Shown one piece after another: positions 28,895-38,502 of a stretch of DNA of 64,000 nucleotides. This stretch comes from Sulfuriferula nivalis (GTDB lineage Bacteria; Pseudomonadota; Gammaproteobacteria; Burkholderiales; Sulfuriferulaceae). The position numbers and the translations under genes were made by a program. The stretch spans positions 1,984,001 to 2,048,000 of the forward strand of contig NZ_AP021881.1 of assembly GCF_009937995.1 (NCBI RefSeq), read 5' to 3'. Each line of letters starts with the position of its first letter. Positions within the stretch are counted from its first letter, which is position 1. The notes under the pieces are model-generated. The model was given only the letters and a program-made list of their open reading frames with translations, did not search any database and was not told the DNA's origin.

Positions 28895-29322
28895 AATACT
28901 TAAATATAATCATAGCATTGACCTTCAGCACCTGTTTCAATTTGGCTCATGCTGTAATAAAAAGCACTACCCCAGCAATACCAGCACCAACACCCACGTT
29001 GGACTTATTACAAGTTGTCTTAAGTTTAATTGTCATTCTGGGATTGATAATTGGTGCCGCATGGTTTGCCAAACGATTTATGCTAACCAGCACCCACAGC
29101 GGCACTACTATCAAAATGCTGGGGGGAGTCAATTTAGGTGGACGTGAACGGGTAATGCTACTTGAAATAGCCGACCAGTGGATTGTGGTTGGTGTCGCCC
29201 CTGGTCAAGTTAACACATTAGCCACCATGCCACGTCAATCTTTACCTAATACGCCGACCAATGCACCACCAGCAGCTTTCGCCACATGGTTGAAGCAAAA
29301 GATGGATAAGCACCATGAATAA
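28891..29322 (+). CDS. fliO: flagellar export protein FliO
   Basis: A 143-residue membrane protein. It has an N-terminal signal-like segment (about 1-21), a Pro/Thr-rich spacer, a membrane helix at about residues 33-52 ([14 protein letters not shown]), and a cytoplasmic FliO domain with [20 protein letters not shown] and [17 protein letters not shown]. FliO helps the FliP ring of the export gate assemble. It overlaps fliN by 4 bp and fliP by 8 bp. Confidence 0.92.
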   Translation: MKYLNIIIALTFSTCFNLAHAVIKSTTPAIPAPTPTLDLLQVVLSLIVILGLIIGAAWFAKRFMLTSTHSGTTIKMLGGVNLGGRERVMLLEIADQWIVVGVAPGQVNTLATMPRQSLPNTPTNAPPAAFATWLKQKMDKHHE

Positions 29323-30058
29323 ATCACGCTTCTTTATTATTCTATTATCACTGCTTATCCCCGTCATAGCTCACGCAGAGCCAAGTGCTTTGCCAGCATT
29401 TACCAGCACACCTAATGCTGGCGGTGGTCAGAACTACTCTCTAAGTATACAAACCCTGTTATTTCTGACTTCACTGACGTTCTTACCTGCTGCATTATTG
29501 ATGATGACCAGTTTTACCCGCATCATCATAGTATTGTCATTATTACGCCAGGCACTAGGCACCCAGTCTTCTCCGCCTAATCAAGTCTTAGTAGGCTTAG
29601 CTTTATTCCTGACACTATTTGTCATGGGGCCAGTTTTTGACAAAATTTATGCGCAAGCGTATCAACCTTACTCAGAAAATAAAATTAGCTTTAATGAAGC
29701 ACTGAGCACTGGTGTCGTACCACTCAAGACCTTCATGCTAAAACAGACGCGCCAGGCAGATCTTGCACTATTCGTCAAAATATCAAATACGCCTGCATTA
29801 CAAGGCCCTGATGATGTGCCATTACGTGTGCTAATTCCTGCTTTTGTAACCAGTGAACTAAAAACAGCATTTCAGATTGGATTTGCCGTATTTATCCCTT
29901 TTTTAATTATTGATATGGTCGTTGCCAGTGTACTTATGTCTATGGGGATGATGATGGTGTCACCCTCTATTGTGTCACTCCCATTCAAATTAATGCTATT
30001 TGTTCTGGTTGATGGATGGCAATTACTAATGGGATCACTCGCACAGAGCTTTTACTAG
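29315..30058 (+). CDS. fliP: flagellar export gate protein FliP
   Basis: A 247-residue protein with a cleavable signal peptide (ending near AHA-E at about residue 22) and four membrane segments. [20 protein letters not shown] (about residues 69-88, the family fingerprint) and the [20 protein letters not shown] block (about 210-229) are diagnostic. FliP forms the ring at the core of the export gate with FliQ and FliR. It overlaps fliO; fliQ follows 20 bp later. Confidence 0.97.
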   Translation: MNKSRFFIILLSLLIPVIAHAEPSALPAFTSTPNAGGGQNYSLSIQTLLFLTSLTFLPAALLMMTSFTRIIIVLSLLRQALGTQSSPPNQVLVGLALFLTLFVMGPVFDKIYAQAYQPYSENKISFNEALSTGVVPLKTFMLKQTRQADLALFVKISNTPALQGPDDVPLRVLIPAFVTSELKTAFQIGFAVFIPFLIIDMVVASVLMSMGMMMVSPSIVSLPFKLMLFVLVDGWQLLMGSLAQSFY

Positions 30059-30078
30059 CCAGCGACAGAGGAGAAATT

Positions 30079-30348
30079 ATGACCCCAGAAAGTGTAATGA
30101 CGCTAGGACGTCATGCGATGGAAGTCACATTAATGGTAGCTGCGCCTTTACTGCTAGTCGCGCTGGTAATTGGTCTAATCGTAAGTATATTTCAAGCTGC
30201 CACACAAATTAATGAATCCACCTTGTCATTTATCCCTAAACTGGTAGGGATATTTATTGCCCTCATAGTAATGGGGCCGTGGATGTTATCAGTTATGCTG
30301 GATTATATGCGTGAAGTTTTCACCAACATTCCCAACTTAGTCGGCTAA
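30079..30348 (+). CDS. fliQ: flagellar export gate protein FliQ
   Basis: An 89-residue protein with two membrane helices (about 17-40 and 52-74). VMTLGRHAMEV, FQAATQINESTLSFIPK and the GPWML region are the FliQ signature. The true start is the ATG at 30079 with GAGGAG in front; the longer frame from 30016 runs into fliP. Part of the FliPQR gate. Confidence 0.96.
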   Translation: MTPESVMTLGRHAMEVTLMVAAPLLLVALVIGLIVSIFQAATQINESTLSFIPKLVGIFIALIVMGPWMLSVMLDYMREVFTNIPNLVG

Positions 30349-30369
30349 TCACTGTGAATAATAGCTGTC

Positions 30370-31143
30370 ATGTTTAGTTTTACCGACGCGCAATTCTATG
30401 GTTGGCTGGGGGCATTTATTTGGCCGTTGACTCGTATCTTGGGGTTAATCAGTGCTGCACCAGTCTTTGGCCACATGAGCATTCCTTTCTCCAACAAGAT
30501 CGGTATTGCAGTCATGTTGACACTTATTATTGCACCCACACTAACCAATGTCCCAATACTCGATCCAGCCACACCAGCAGGCATTTTAATACTCACGGAA
30601 CAGCTTATCATTGGATTAGCGATGGGGTTTGCCATGCGCATGGTATTTGTTGCGATAGAAATGGCAGGATCCATTGGTACCCAGTCTATGGGATTTGGAT
30701 TTGCCAGTTTTTATGACCCACAAACACAGGGACAAACTAGCGCAGTCAGCCAGCTATTTACTATGCTAGCCACATTGATTTTTCTATCAATAAATGGCCA
30801 TTTAATGATAGTAGAAACATTGGTAACCAGCTTCACTACTTTACCCATATCCCTGACGCTCAATGGACATGGCTTTTTACAATTAGCAAATTGGGGTGGA
30901 TTTATTTTTAGTACGGGAGTACAGCTAGCTATGCCGATGATAGCCGCACTATTGATTACCAATATTGCGCTAGGCATACTCACCCGATCTGCACCACAGC
31001 TAAACATATTTGGGATAGGATTTCCGATTACATTATCAGTCGGATTTCTAGTAATCATTACCAGCCTGCCCTACCTCACCGCACCAATACTTGCAGCCTT
31101 CAATCAAACATTTAATTTCGTCCAGCGGATTTTCTTACCCTGA
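30370..31143 (+). CDS. fliR: flagellar export gate protein FliR
   Basis: A 257-residue polytopic protein with about six membrane segments. LTRILGLISAAPVFG (about residues 20-34), FVAIEMAGSIGTQSMGFGFA and LLITNIALGILTRSAPQLNIF are conserved FliR segments. It completes the FliPQR gate. Last gene of the fliF-R operon: flhB does not follow, and the next gene (31194) is on the other strand, so flhB and flhA must be elsewhere. Confidence 0.96.
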   Translation: MFSFTDAQFYGWLGAFIWPLTRILGLISAAPVFGHMSIPFSNKIGIAVMLTLIIAPTLTNVPILDPATPAGILILTEQLIIGLAMGFAMRMVFVAIEMAGSIGTQSMGFGFASFYDPQTQGQTSAVSQLFTMLATLIFLSINGHLMIVETLVTSFTTLPISLTLNGHGFLQLANWGGFIFSTGVQLAMPMIAALLITNIALGILTRSAPQLNIFGIGFPITLSVGFLVIITSLPYLTAPILAAFNQTFNFVQRIFLP

Positions 31144-31193
31144 GAAATCAAAACTAACGTCAACCTTGAATCAGCTCACCTACCTCTGGCAAT

Positions 31194-32405
31194 CTAAGAT
31201 TCCAATCGTTGCGCCCAAAACAAAGCACGCAAATGTGCACGATTAACATCATCCATATTCATACTCAAATCACAACTTGGAATAGCAGCACCAACTTGCG
31301 ACTGCTCACAGGCCTCCGCAATCAATAAAAATGGCGCATAAATACCTTGGCGCGTCATTAAGGCATCTGTGACAGCATCAGGTAGCTGTATTTGCTCCAA
31401 TGCATCTTCCATGGTGACCCCAAGCAACCTGTCGAGTAGCGAGAACATACCCGTGATAAACAGATTCTCAGCTTCGGTTTTAGATAAATAAGATTTACCC
31501 AGCAACTCCATTAAACGCCCACGTGTAATGGCTGCTTGCATCAGCACCAATGATGCCGTTGAAGCATTGGCGCTTGCCAACAACACTGATAACCAGCGAT
31601 ACAACGGGTTATAACCCAATACTTGAATTGCGTGGCGCATAGACTCAATTTCAAAACCCAGACCGAATCCTGCAGAGTTAATATAATGTAACAGCTTGTA
31701 TGAAATCGCTGGATCGTGTTTTAACGCATCCTCAATTTTAGGAATATCCGCATTATTACGAACCAGCTCCATCAGTTGCAACAACATAACTTGCGATGGA
31801 TTCAAACCTGTATTTTTGGCAATTACCTGTCTGGGCGATAAGTAAAATTCCCCTGCAAATGCCTGTAAACCCAATGCTCCACAAGCATCATACTCCTGCC
31901 AGTTACTGATTTTACGTGCGATCATCCGTATCGGAGAGTTCTTCAACACCCCATAAATACGGGCTTGTGATGAAAAATTATCAGGATCAAAATAGACCTC
32001 TATAGCCGTTGCAAGAATTAACTGCTTAGGGTTTAGCGCCTTCATATCTACGCCGCGCAACAGTATGCCGTACCCTGCTTTACGTAACACTTTAACCTCA
32101 GCGTAAACAGCATCATCTTCCAGTTCACTCACATTAACAATTAAGTTGGTGGAGTTAGCGGGTAATTCTGAAAAGGCATTTTCCATAATTAGCGCAGCAG
32201 GCGCATATAAAAAATGACTGTATTTGTTGTGTGGCGCATCCTCACCATTTTCAACATTTTCCAGAACTAAATTTACTAATGCACGCGCATCCTCAATTTC
32301 ATCAAATTCAACTAGTGCTGTTTTCAGCCACGAAAACTCATAACCCAACACTTGTTGTTGAGTATCTAATAATGGCTCACGCACCACCAACCTAACATCA
32401 TTCAT
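31194..32405 (-). CDS. degenerate EAL plus HDOD domain signalling protein
   Basis: A 403-residue protein of the YuxH-like class. The N-terminal half resembles an EAL domain, but the catalytic EAL is replaced by YEF (VLGYEFSWL, about residue 22) and no DDFGTG is seen; ILLRGVDMKALNP stands in its place, so it should not hydrolyse c-di-GMP. The C-terminal half is an HDOD domain (LLQLMELVRNNADIPKIE, LLHYINSAGFG). Such proteins act as regulators or protein-binding platforms. It lies 8 bp after cheZ at the 3' end of the chemotaxis block, and converges on fliR. Confidence 0.85.
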   Translation of the reverse strand: MNDVRLVVREPLLDTQQQVLGYEFSWLKTALVEFDEIEDARALVNLVLENVENGEDAPHNKYSHFLYAPAALIMENAFSELPANSTNLIVNVSELEDDAVYAEVKVLRKAGYGILLRGVDMKALNPKQLILATAIEVYFDPDNFSSQARIYGVLKNSPIRMIARKISNWQEYDACGALGLQAFAGEFYLSPRQVIAKNTGLNPSQVMLLQLMELVRNNADIPKIEDALKHDPAISYKLLHYINSAGFGLGFEIESMRHAIQVLGYNPLYRWLSVLLASANASTASLVLMQAAITRGRLMELLGKSYLSKTEAENLFITGMFSLLDRLLGVTMEDALEQIQLPDAVTDALMTRQGIYAPFLLIAEACEQSQVGAAIPSCDLSMNMDDVNRAHLRALFWAQRLES

Positions 32406-32413
32406 CGCTGTCC

Positions 32414-33073
32414 TTAGAATCCGAGGCTATCTAACAAATCATCAACTTGGCTCTGACTTGCCATCGTTGCACCATCTTCACCATGATTAATCACTGGCCC
32501 ATTAAGCAAACTCGCATCCACCTCGCGCTTAATCTCAGCAGGAGCGTGCTCAACCAGCAACTGAACTAATTGGCTTTCCAAATTATGCGCTAAGTCCGTT
32601 ATTTTACGAATAACCTGGCCAGTCAAGTCCTGAAAATCCTGTGCCATCATAATTTCCATCAACTGTACTTTTGTTGTGTTCGCATCTGCCGCCATCATTT
32701 GTAAAGATTGCGCAGTTGCAACAACCATTTCTCTACAAATAGCTTCACTAAATGGCTGATCCAGTAAGCTACGCCAATCATTAGCTATGTCGCTAGCATT
32801 ACCAGCAATATTTTCCTGTAATGGCAGCGCCTTATCAGTTGCGTTGAGTACTCGCTGTGCTGCTTGTTCTGTCAATTTGGCCACATAAGACAAGCGATCA
32901 CGCACATCAGGAATTTCTTGCGCGGCCTCTTGTATCACCTTATCAAAACCCAATTCACGCAAACTATCGTGCAACGTTCGCGTCAGCTGACCAACTTGTG
33001 ACAACAATTCATCATGATTAGGCTGGCTCGCTTCAGCATTCTTTATGTTTTTTGGCGTTGCATTATCCATCAT
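32414..33073 (-). CDS. cheZ: CheY-P phosphatase CheZ
   Basis: A 219-residue helical protein. AQDFQDLTGQVIRKI (about residues 148-162) holds the catalytic Asp and Gln that dephosphorylate CheY-P. The C-terminal QVDDLLDSLGF is the CheY-docking tail. An ATG one codon downstream is also possible. It lies 9 bp after cheY, so the response regulator and its phosphatase are made together. Confidence 0.97.
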   Translation of the reverse strand: MMDNATPKNIKNAEASQPNHDELLSQVGQLTRTLHDSLRELGFDKVIQEAAQEIPDVRDRLSYVAKLTEQAAQRVLNATDKALPLQENIAGNASDIANDWRSLLDQPFSEAICREMVVATAQSLQMMAADANTTKVQLMEIMMAQDFQDLTGQVIRKITDLAHNLESQLVQLLVEHAPAEIKREVDASLLNGPVINHGEDGATMASQSQVDDLLDSLGF

Positions 33074-33082
33074 GCCTCCCGC

Positions 33083-33472
33083 TTACATACCTAATTTTTC
33101 AAAAATCTTACCTAATTTTTCATCCAGTGTAGCTGCAGTAAACGGCTTGACCACATAGCCATTCGCACCCGCTTGAGCTGCGGCAATAATATTTTCTTTT
33201 TTGGCTTCAGCCGTCACCATTAAAACAGGCAGACTAGATAAAGCAGGGTCGGCACGAATAGCTTGCAGCATTTGTAAACCGTCCATGTTGGGCATATTCC
33301 AGTCCGACACGACGAAATCAAATTTCGCGCTTTTAAGCATTTGCAAACCTTGTGCACCATCTTCAGCTTCTTCAACGTTGGCGTAGCCTAACTCCTTCAA
33401 TAAATTACGTACGATGCGACGCATCGTAGAAAAATCATCCACTACTAAAAACTTGAGGTTTTTATCTGCCAT
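33083..33472 (-). CDS. cheY: chemotaxis response regulator CheY
   Basis: A 129-residue single receiver domain. [21 protein letters not shown] has the acidic pair; the phospho-acceptor Asp is in [12 protein letters not shown] (about residue 57); the switch Thr is in VTAEAKKEN and the Lys in [10 protein letters not shown]. It carries the signal from CheA to FliM. First gene of the cheY-cheZ-HDOD tail of the block, 29 bp after cheB. Confidence 0.98.
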   Translation of the reverse strand: MADKNLKFLVVDDFSTMRRIVRNLLKELGYANVEEAEDGAQGLQMLKSAKFDFVVSDWNMPNMDGLQMLQAIRADPALSSLPVLMVTAEAKKENIIAAAQAGANGYVVKPFTAATLDEKLGKIFEKLGM

Positions 33473-33501
33473 ACTTCACTCCTTAATCTCCAAATATATT
33501 G

Positions 33502-34569
33502 TCACACTCGCAAAGAACGACTACCTTGCGACGCCAAATAGCCTAATACCTTGCCTGGCAAATCTTTAATGTGCCCCACTTCATCAACCGCGCCTATCGC
33601 GATTGCTTCCTTAGGCATCCCAAATACAACACAACTAGCTTCATCCTGTGCAAAAGTGTGGGCACCCGCCTGTTTCAACGTTAACATTTGCTGTGCGCCA
33701 TCTTTACCCATACCTGTCAATATCACCCCAACCGCATTTTTACCTGCTGCTTTAGCTGCAGATGCAAACAATACATCAACTGAAGGCCGATGATGATTTA
33801 CTGGCGCGCTTTGTTCAAGCTGAGTCATATAATTTGCACCACTACGCACCAACAACAAATGTGAATGTCCAGGTGCTATATATGCATGTCCAGGCAATAC
33901 ACGCTCACCGCCTTCGGCTTCTTTTACTGATATTTTGCATAACGTATTCAATCTGCTAGCAAAAGACTTGGTAAATCCTTCTGGCATATGTTGCGTAATC
34001 ATAATTCCGGGACAATCAGAAGGCATTTGTATCAAAAACTCTTTTATAGCCTCAGTTCCACCAGTAGACGCGCCTATGACTATCAACTTTTCACTACTTA
34101 ATAGTGGATTAGCCATGGTTGGCAATGCAACTGAGGTTGGGATTGAAGCAGAAGGTCTTGGTTGTATACGAGCTCGTGATGCTGCTCGGATTTTATCGCT
34201 GATAGTTTCAGCATAATCCATCATGCCATTTTTAATAGAGATTTTAGGCTTGGTAACAAAATCAATCGCACCCAATTCTAACGCACGCATCGTTATTTCT
34301 GATCCATGTTCAGTCAATGATGACACCATCACGACGGGCATGGGACGTAGACGCATGAGCTTCTCAAGAAAATCAAGGCCATCCATTTTTGGCATTTCAA
34401 CATCCAAGGTCAACACATCTGGATTCAAAGCTTTAATCATCTCACGCGCAACTATTGGATCTGGCGCAGCACCCACAACTTCCATATCAATCTGATCATT
34501 AATAATTTCAGTTAAAACACCGCGAATGAGTGCAGAATCATCGATTACCAAGACTTTTATTTTTTTCAT
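33502..34569 (-). CDS. cheB: chemoreceptor glutamate methylesterase CheB
   Basis: About 355 residues: an N-terminal receiver domain ([11 protein letters not shown], phospho-Asp in [16 protein letters not shown]) and a C-terminal methylesterase domain with the catalytic Ser in [12 protein letters not shown] (about residue 167), His in [10 protein letters not shown] and Asp in [12 protein letters not shown]. It removes methyl groups from receptors and also deamidates them. The start is [10 protein letters not shown] at 34569; the ATG three codons earlier is less likely. It lies between cheD and cheY. Confidence 0.97.
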   Translation of the reverse strand: MKKIKVLVIDDSALIRGVLTEIINDQIDMEVVGAAPDPIVAREMIKALNPDVLTLDVEMPKMDGLDFLEKLMRLRPMPVVMVSSLTEHGSEITMRALELGAIDFVTKPKISIKNGMMDYAETISDKIRAASRARIQPRPSASIPTSVALPTMANPLLSSEKLIVIGASTGGTEAIKEFLIQMPSDCPGIMITQHMPEGFTKSFASRLNTLCKISVKEAEGGERVLPGHAYIAPGHSHLLLVRSGANYMTQLEQSAPVNHHRPSVDVLFASAAKAAGKNAVGVILTGMGKDGAQQMLTLKQAGAHTFAQDEASCVVFGMPKEAIAIGAVDEVGHIKDLPGKVLGYLASQGSRSLRV

Positions 34570-34591
34570 AAATACCATCCAAATCTAGAAA

Positions 34592-35185
34592 TTAACCCGC
34601 TACTTTGAGTTTCAAACGCTTTGCATATTCAGACTCACGTTCTACCAGCGTTGCATTTCTCAATTCTTTTATTTTCCTCACTAATACCTTGCCAGTACGC
34701 GGGAAAAAATACACCTTACGTGGATGCGCGCCGTTCAAATCTTGTGATGCCACAGGAATTTTAGCCGCATCCAAATAATTCAACACAAACTCCGCATTAC
34801 GTTCACCTACATTCATAGTACCAAAACCTTGCAACACGTTGCCGCCACCAAATACCTTTGCTTCTAGATTTTCACGCTTGGCTCCAGCCTGTAATAACTT
34901 CTCAATCAGGATATCCATCGCATGTACACCATAACGCATAGAAGGAGAAGCCGAGTTATTCATAGGCATACCCGCATCTGGCAACATAAAATGATTCATA
35001 CCGCCGATAGCCCTAATTTTATCTCGTATACAGGCAGACACACATGAACCCAACACTGTCACAATGAGCATATCCTTCTGGGTATAGTAATATTCTCCCG
35101 GCAACAACTTAGCAGCATCACAATGAAAACTTGCATCGTAATACACGTTGCTTGCAAAATGTTCTTCCCCTGCATCCCAAGTCAT
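34592..35185 (-). CDS. cheD: chemoreceptor glutamine deamidase CheD
   Basis: A 197-residue protein. VTVLGSCVSACIRD (about residues 44-57) carries the catalytic Cys; the His is in GGMNHFMLP. KVFGGGNVL and GERNAEFVLNYL are conserved CheD segments. CheD deamidates receptor Gln residues. It lies 8 bp after cheR and upstream of cheB. Confidence 0.96.
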   Translation of the reverse strand: MTWDAGEEHFASNVYYDASFHCDAAKLLPGEYYYTQKDMLIVTVLGSCVSACIRDKIRAIGGMNHFMLPDAGMPMNNSASPSMRYGVHAMDILIEKLLQAGAKRENLEAKVFGGGNVLQGFGTMNVGERNAEFVLNYLDAAKIPVASQDLNGAHPRKVYFFPRTGKVLVRKIKELRNATLVERESEYAKRLKLKVAG

Positions 35186-35193
35186 ATCATCGC

Positions 35194-36042
35194 CTATTTT
35201 ATATGCGTAGAATGATTTAATGCATACACTGTTTTACTTAATAACTTAAAACGATTAGTTACATTTAAAAAATTTTCTGAATGACCCGCAAATAATAGCC
35301 CGTCTGACTTCATTATTTGCGCAAAACGATCCAGTATTTTGGCTTGAGTAGGTTTATCAAAATATATCATTACGTTACGACAAAATATCACATCAAAGGG
35401 ACCGGAAATAGGCCAAGTTGGCGCCAATAAGTTAAGTGGTTGGAAAGTTATTAAGTCACGCAATGCTTGCTTTACCCTAACTGTGCCATCATTTGCCCCC
35501 TTTCCTCTAAGGAAAAAACGCTTAACTTTTGCGATAGGCATTTTTTCCACTCTATCAAGCTGATAAATACCATTTGCTGCATTCTCGAGCACATTAGTAT
35601 CGATATCAGTTGCGATAATTTTCACTGGAGGGGTAAGGCTATTAAAGGCCTCACATACAGTCATAGCAATAGAGTAAGGTTCCTCCCCGGTCGAACTGGC
35701 TGAACACCAAATTTGAATTTCACCATGCCTATGCTTAACAAAGTCAGCCAATACGGGGAAATGATGGGCTTCACGAAAAAAAGAAGTGAGATTTGTCGTC
35801 AGCGCGTTAATGAATGCCTCCCACTCTTCATGATGAGCATTCGACGTCAAAGTATCTAAATAGCGTGAAAAACTATTAAATGCCAGCACACGCAATCGAC
35901 GCGCCAACCGGCTGTAGACCATATCTTGTTTGTTATCAGATAAGGATATACCTGCACGCTGATAGATCATTTCACGCACACGATTAAAGTCCTTATCAGT
36001 AAAACTGAATTCCTTATTATTGTCTGTACTTACTTTAGCCAT
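35194..36042 (-). CDS. cheR: chemoreceptor glutamate methyltransferase CheR
   Basis: A 282-residue SAM-dependent methyltransferase. The N-terminal helical domain (about 15-85) includes GISLSDNKQDMVYSRLARRLR, and the SAM-binding domain has WCSASSTGEEPYSIAM (about residues 111-126) and VIFCRNVMIYFDKPTQ (about 228-243). A beta-subdomain between them should bind the pentapeptide tether at receptor C-termini; two receptors in this block end in such a tether. 96 bp after the 3' end of the first receptor gene. Confidence 0.97.
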   Translation of the reverse strand: MAKVSTDNNKEFSFTDKDFNRVREMIYQRAGISLSDNKQDMVYSRLARRLRVLAFNSFSRYLDTLTSNAHHEEWEAFINALTTNLTSFFREAHHFPVLADFVKHRHGEIQIWCSASSTGEEPYSIAMTVCEAFNSLTPPVKIIATDIDTNVLENAANGIYQLDRVEKMPIAKVKRFFLRGKGANDGTVRVKQALRDLITFQPLNLLAPTWPISGPFDVIFCRNVMIYFDKPTQAKILDRFAQIMKSDGLLFAGHSENFLNVTNRFKLLSKTVYALNHSTHIK

Positions 36043-36138
36043 GACATTCCTAATATTTCTATAAGACTAATAATCTTGCACTGTAATCAACTATTTTTTG
36101 TATGTGCATATTAGAACGACGACCCACTACAACATAGA

Positions 36139-37461
36139 TTAGAACTCCTGCCATTCCTCCCCTACACTATCAATTTCTTCATGCTGTGGCTGACGCGCAA
36201 CAGGTTCTTCTGTTGAATGATGCTGAGTCCTGCGAACTGGCTCATGCGATGAATAAGTAGTAAGTTTAAATTCACCCACAGTATGCTCAAGTGCCTGTGC
36301 CTGATCTTGCAGACTTTGTGCTGCGGCGGCGGCTTGTTCAACCAACGCCGCATTCTGTTGCGTTGTTTCATCCATTTCTGAGATTGAACGATTAATTGTG
36401 CTAATACCTGAGTTTTGTTGTGTAGAAGCTGAGTAAATGGAATCAAGTAAATCTGTAAACAACCCGACCACTGTTAAAATCTCTTCCATATTGTCACCGG
36501 CTTCTTCAACTAACTGTGTACCGTCTTTAACTTTATGTACAGATTCAGTAATCAATGTTTTGATTTCTTTAGCTGCTGCGGCACTACGCTGCGCAAGGCT
36601 GCGAACTTCACCCGCTACCACAGCGAAACCACGCCCCTGCTCACCCGCACGAGCCGCTTCAACTGCTGCGTTCAATGCAAGAATATTGGTTTGAAAAGCG
36701 ATACCTTCAATAACACTAATGATGTCTACGATTTTACGTGAGCTGGTGCTGATTTCACTCATGGTACTGACAACCTTTGCCATGGTCTCACCACCAGATT
36801 CACACATTTCGCGTGTAGTTGCAGCAACTTTTTGTGCATGATGAGCATGTTCGGTAGTTTCTTCTACCATTTTAGTCATTTGCTCAGTTTCAGTAGCGGT
36901 GATAGACAAAGAGTTAGCTTGTGACTCGGTACGATTAGATAAATCAGTATTACCAATAGCGATTTCCTGGGCTGCAGATGAAATTGTTTCCGTACCTTGA
37001 CGAACCTGAGTCACAATATCATTAAGACCAATCTGCATAGTCTGCATGGTTTGCATTAACACACCGATTTCATCAGTAGAAGTTACTGGGATTTCTTGGC
37101 TCAGATCACCTGCAGCGATACGCTCAGCCGCAGCGACTGCAGCACTCAGTGGGCGTGTAATAGCGTGTATCAACCACCATGCCAAGGCCGCTGCAAGAGT
37201 GATACTGACGGTCATAAGAAACCCGACCAACCACATCACCATATGATAACGTGACTGCCCAAGCTCATATACCGTCTTCACTTCATCAAGTTGCGCTGAA
37301 GTTAACACGGCTGTACTTGTTGCATATTTATATATGTCATTACTTGTATCATTTGACATGGATAAAAAATGCACCCCCATGTACCCACCTATCAGAAGGG
37401 CCACTGCCAAAAATGTAACGACACTGATAAGCTTAGCTTTAATAGTCAGATTGTTTAACAA
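36139..37461 (-). CDS. methyl-accepting chemotaxis protein with very short periplasmic loop
   Basis: A 440-residue receptor. TM1 lies at about residues 10-32 and TM2 at about 74-97, leaving only about 40 residues between them instead of the usual 120-160. A HAMP domain (about 95-150) and a full signalling hairpin follow; the tip is [22 protein letters not shown] (quoted motif split: [10 protein letters not shown] / [12 protein letters not shown]). The C-terminus ends EEWQEF, matching the xWxxF tether recognised by CheR and CheB. The loop is too short for a standard four-helix ligand domain, so it may sense membrane state or work through a partner. Confidence 0.93.
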   Translation of the reverse strand: MLNNLTIKAKLISVVTFLAVALLIGGYMGVHFLSMSNDTSNDIYKYATSTAVLTSAQLDEVKTVYELGQSRYHMVMWLVGFLMTVSITLAAALAWWLIHAITRPLSAAVAAAERIAAGDLSQEIPVTSTDEIGVLMQTMQTMQIGLNDIVTQVRQGTETISSAAQEIAIGNTDLSNRTESQANSLSITATETEQMTKMVEETTEHAHHAQKVAATTREMCESGGETMAKVVSTMSEISTSSRKIVDIISVIEGIAFQTNILALNAAVEAARAGEQGRGFAVVAGEVRSLAQRSAAAAKEIKTLITESVHKVKDGTQLVEEAGDNMEEILTVVGLFTDLLDSIYSASTQQNSGISTINRSISEMDETTQQNAALVEQAAAAAQSLQDQAQALEHTVGEFKLTTYSSHEPVRRTQHHSTEEPVARQPQHEEIDSVGEEWQEF

Positions 37462-37512
37462 AATAGTCTCCTCAGCATTACGTTCAATAACGGAATATAC
37501 CCCTATCCCGTC

Positions 37513-38484
37513 CTAATTATATTTAGCCAGTATTTCGCGTATGGTTGCAGCGAGTTCTTCTGCCACGAACTTGGCAACATAACCATCTGCCCCAACATTC
37601 TTGACATGGTCTTCGTTGGCAGTGCCTGTTAGTGATGAATGAATCACGACAGGAATATTACGGAAACGTTTGTCTTGCTTAATGTTACGCGTCAGGGTGA
37701 AACCATCCATTTCCGGCATTTCCAAGTCGGTCAGCACCAGCGCAACTTTGTCCTGTACCGTATGCCCTTCAGCTTCCGCCTGTTTGGCAATCGCAGCTAG
37801 CATATCCCAGGCTTCTTTACCTGATTTGGTCATCACGAAAGGGATGCCCATCGCAGCCAAGCCCTGCTCTATCATAGAGCGCGCAACCACAGAGTCATCC
37901 GCAGCAAGTAGTATCTTGCCTGGTTTAAGCTGGATTTGTGGCCCTATGGTCGCAGGATTAACCGCATCTTCATCATCACCGGTGAGTCTGCGTAATATGG
38001 TTTCTACGTCCAGCACTTGTACCAGTCGTGAGTTATCTACATCACCATCCAGTCGGGCAATACTGGTGACCATGCCATCTGCACAGTTGGCTTCAGCAGA
38101 TAAAACCTGACCCCAGTCCAGACGCGCAATGTCTTCAACCGATTCGACTGCAAAGGCTTGTGTAGTACGCGCGAACTCGGTGACAAGCATGATATTCAAG
38201 CCGGTTTCAGGGACGCGATTAACGATGGCGGGCAGGTCATAGACGGTTATGACTTGACCACGCAAGTTGATTATCCCCAGCATATGCTGCGGTGCACCAG
38301 CTACTGCCGTAATCGCAGGCATGGCTACGATCTCGCGTATCTTGAAAACGTTAATGCCAAATAACTCAGAACGCCCACTGATTGCGTCTTTGCCTAATTG
38401 AAACAGCAATAACTCAAATTTGTTGCTACCCGTCAGGTTCGTGCGTTCATCTATTTCTTGCTGGACTGATTTCATTGTGTTCAC
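37513..38484 (-). CDS. cheV: chemotaxis coupling protein CheV (CheW plus receiver)
   Basis: A 323-residue protein. The N-terminal CheW domain (about residues 20-165; FGINVFKIREIV, MLGIINLRGQVITVYDLP) couples receptors to CheA. The C-terminal receiver (about 190-320) has ILLAADDSVVARSM and the phospho-Asp in LVLTDLEMPEMDG. Phosphorylation is thought to tune receptor-kinase coupling as an added adaptation step. Between two receptor genes, 18 bp downstream of the zinc-binding-type receptor. Confidence 0.95.
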   Translation of the reverse strand: MNTMKSVQQEIDERTNLTGSNKFELLLFQLGKDAISGRSELFGINVFKIREIVAMPAITAVAGAPQHMLGIINLRGQVITVYDLPAIVNRVPETGLNIMLVTEFARTTQAFAVESVEDIARLDWGQVLSAEANCADGMVTSIARLDGDVDNSRLVQVLDVETILRRLTGDDEDAVNPATIGPQIQLKPGKILLAADDSVVARSMIEQGLAAMGIPFVMTKSGKEAWDMLAAIAKQAEAEGHTVQDKVALVLTDLEMPEMDGFTLTRNIKQDKRFRNIPVVIHSSLTGTANEDHVKNVGADGYVAKFVAEELAATIREILAKYN

Positions 38485-38502
38485 CTTGCGTTAAATCTCG
38501 CT

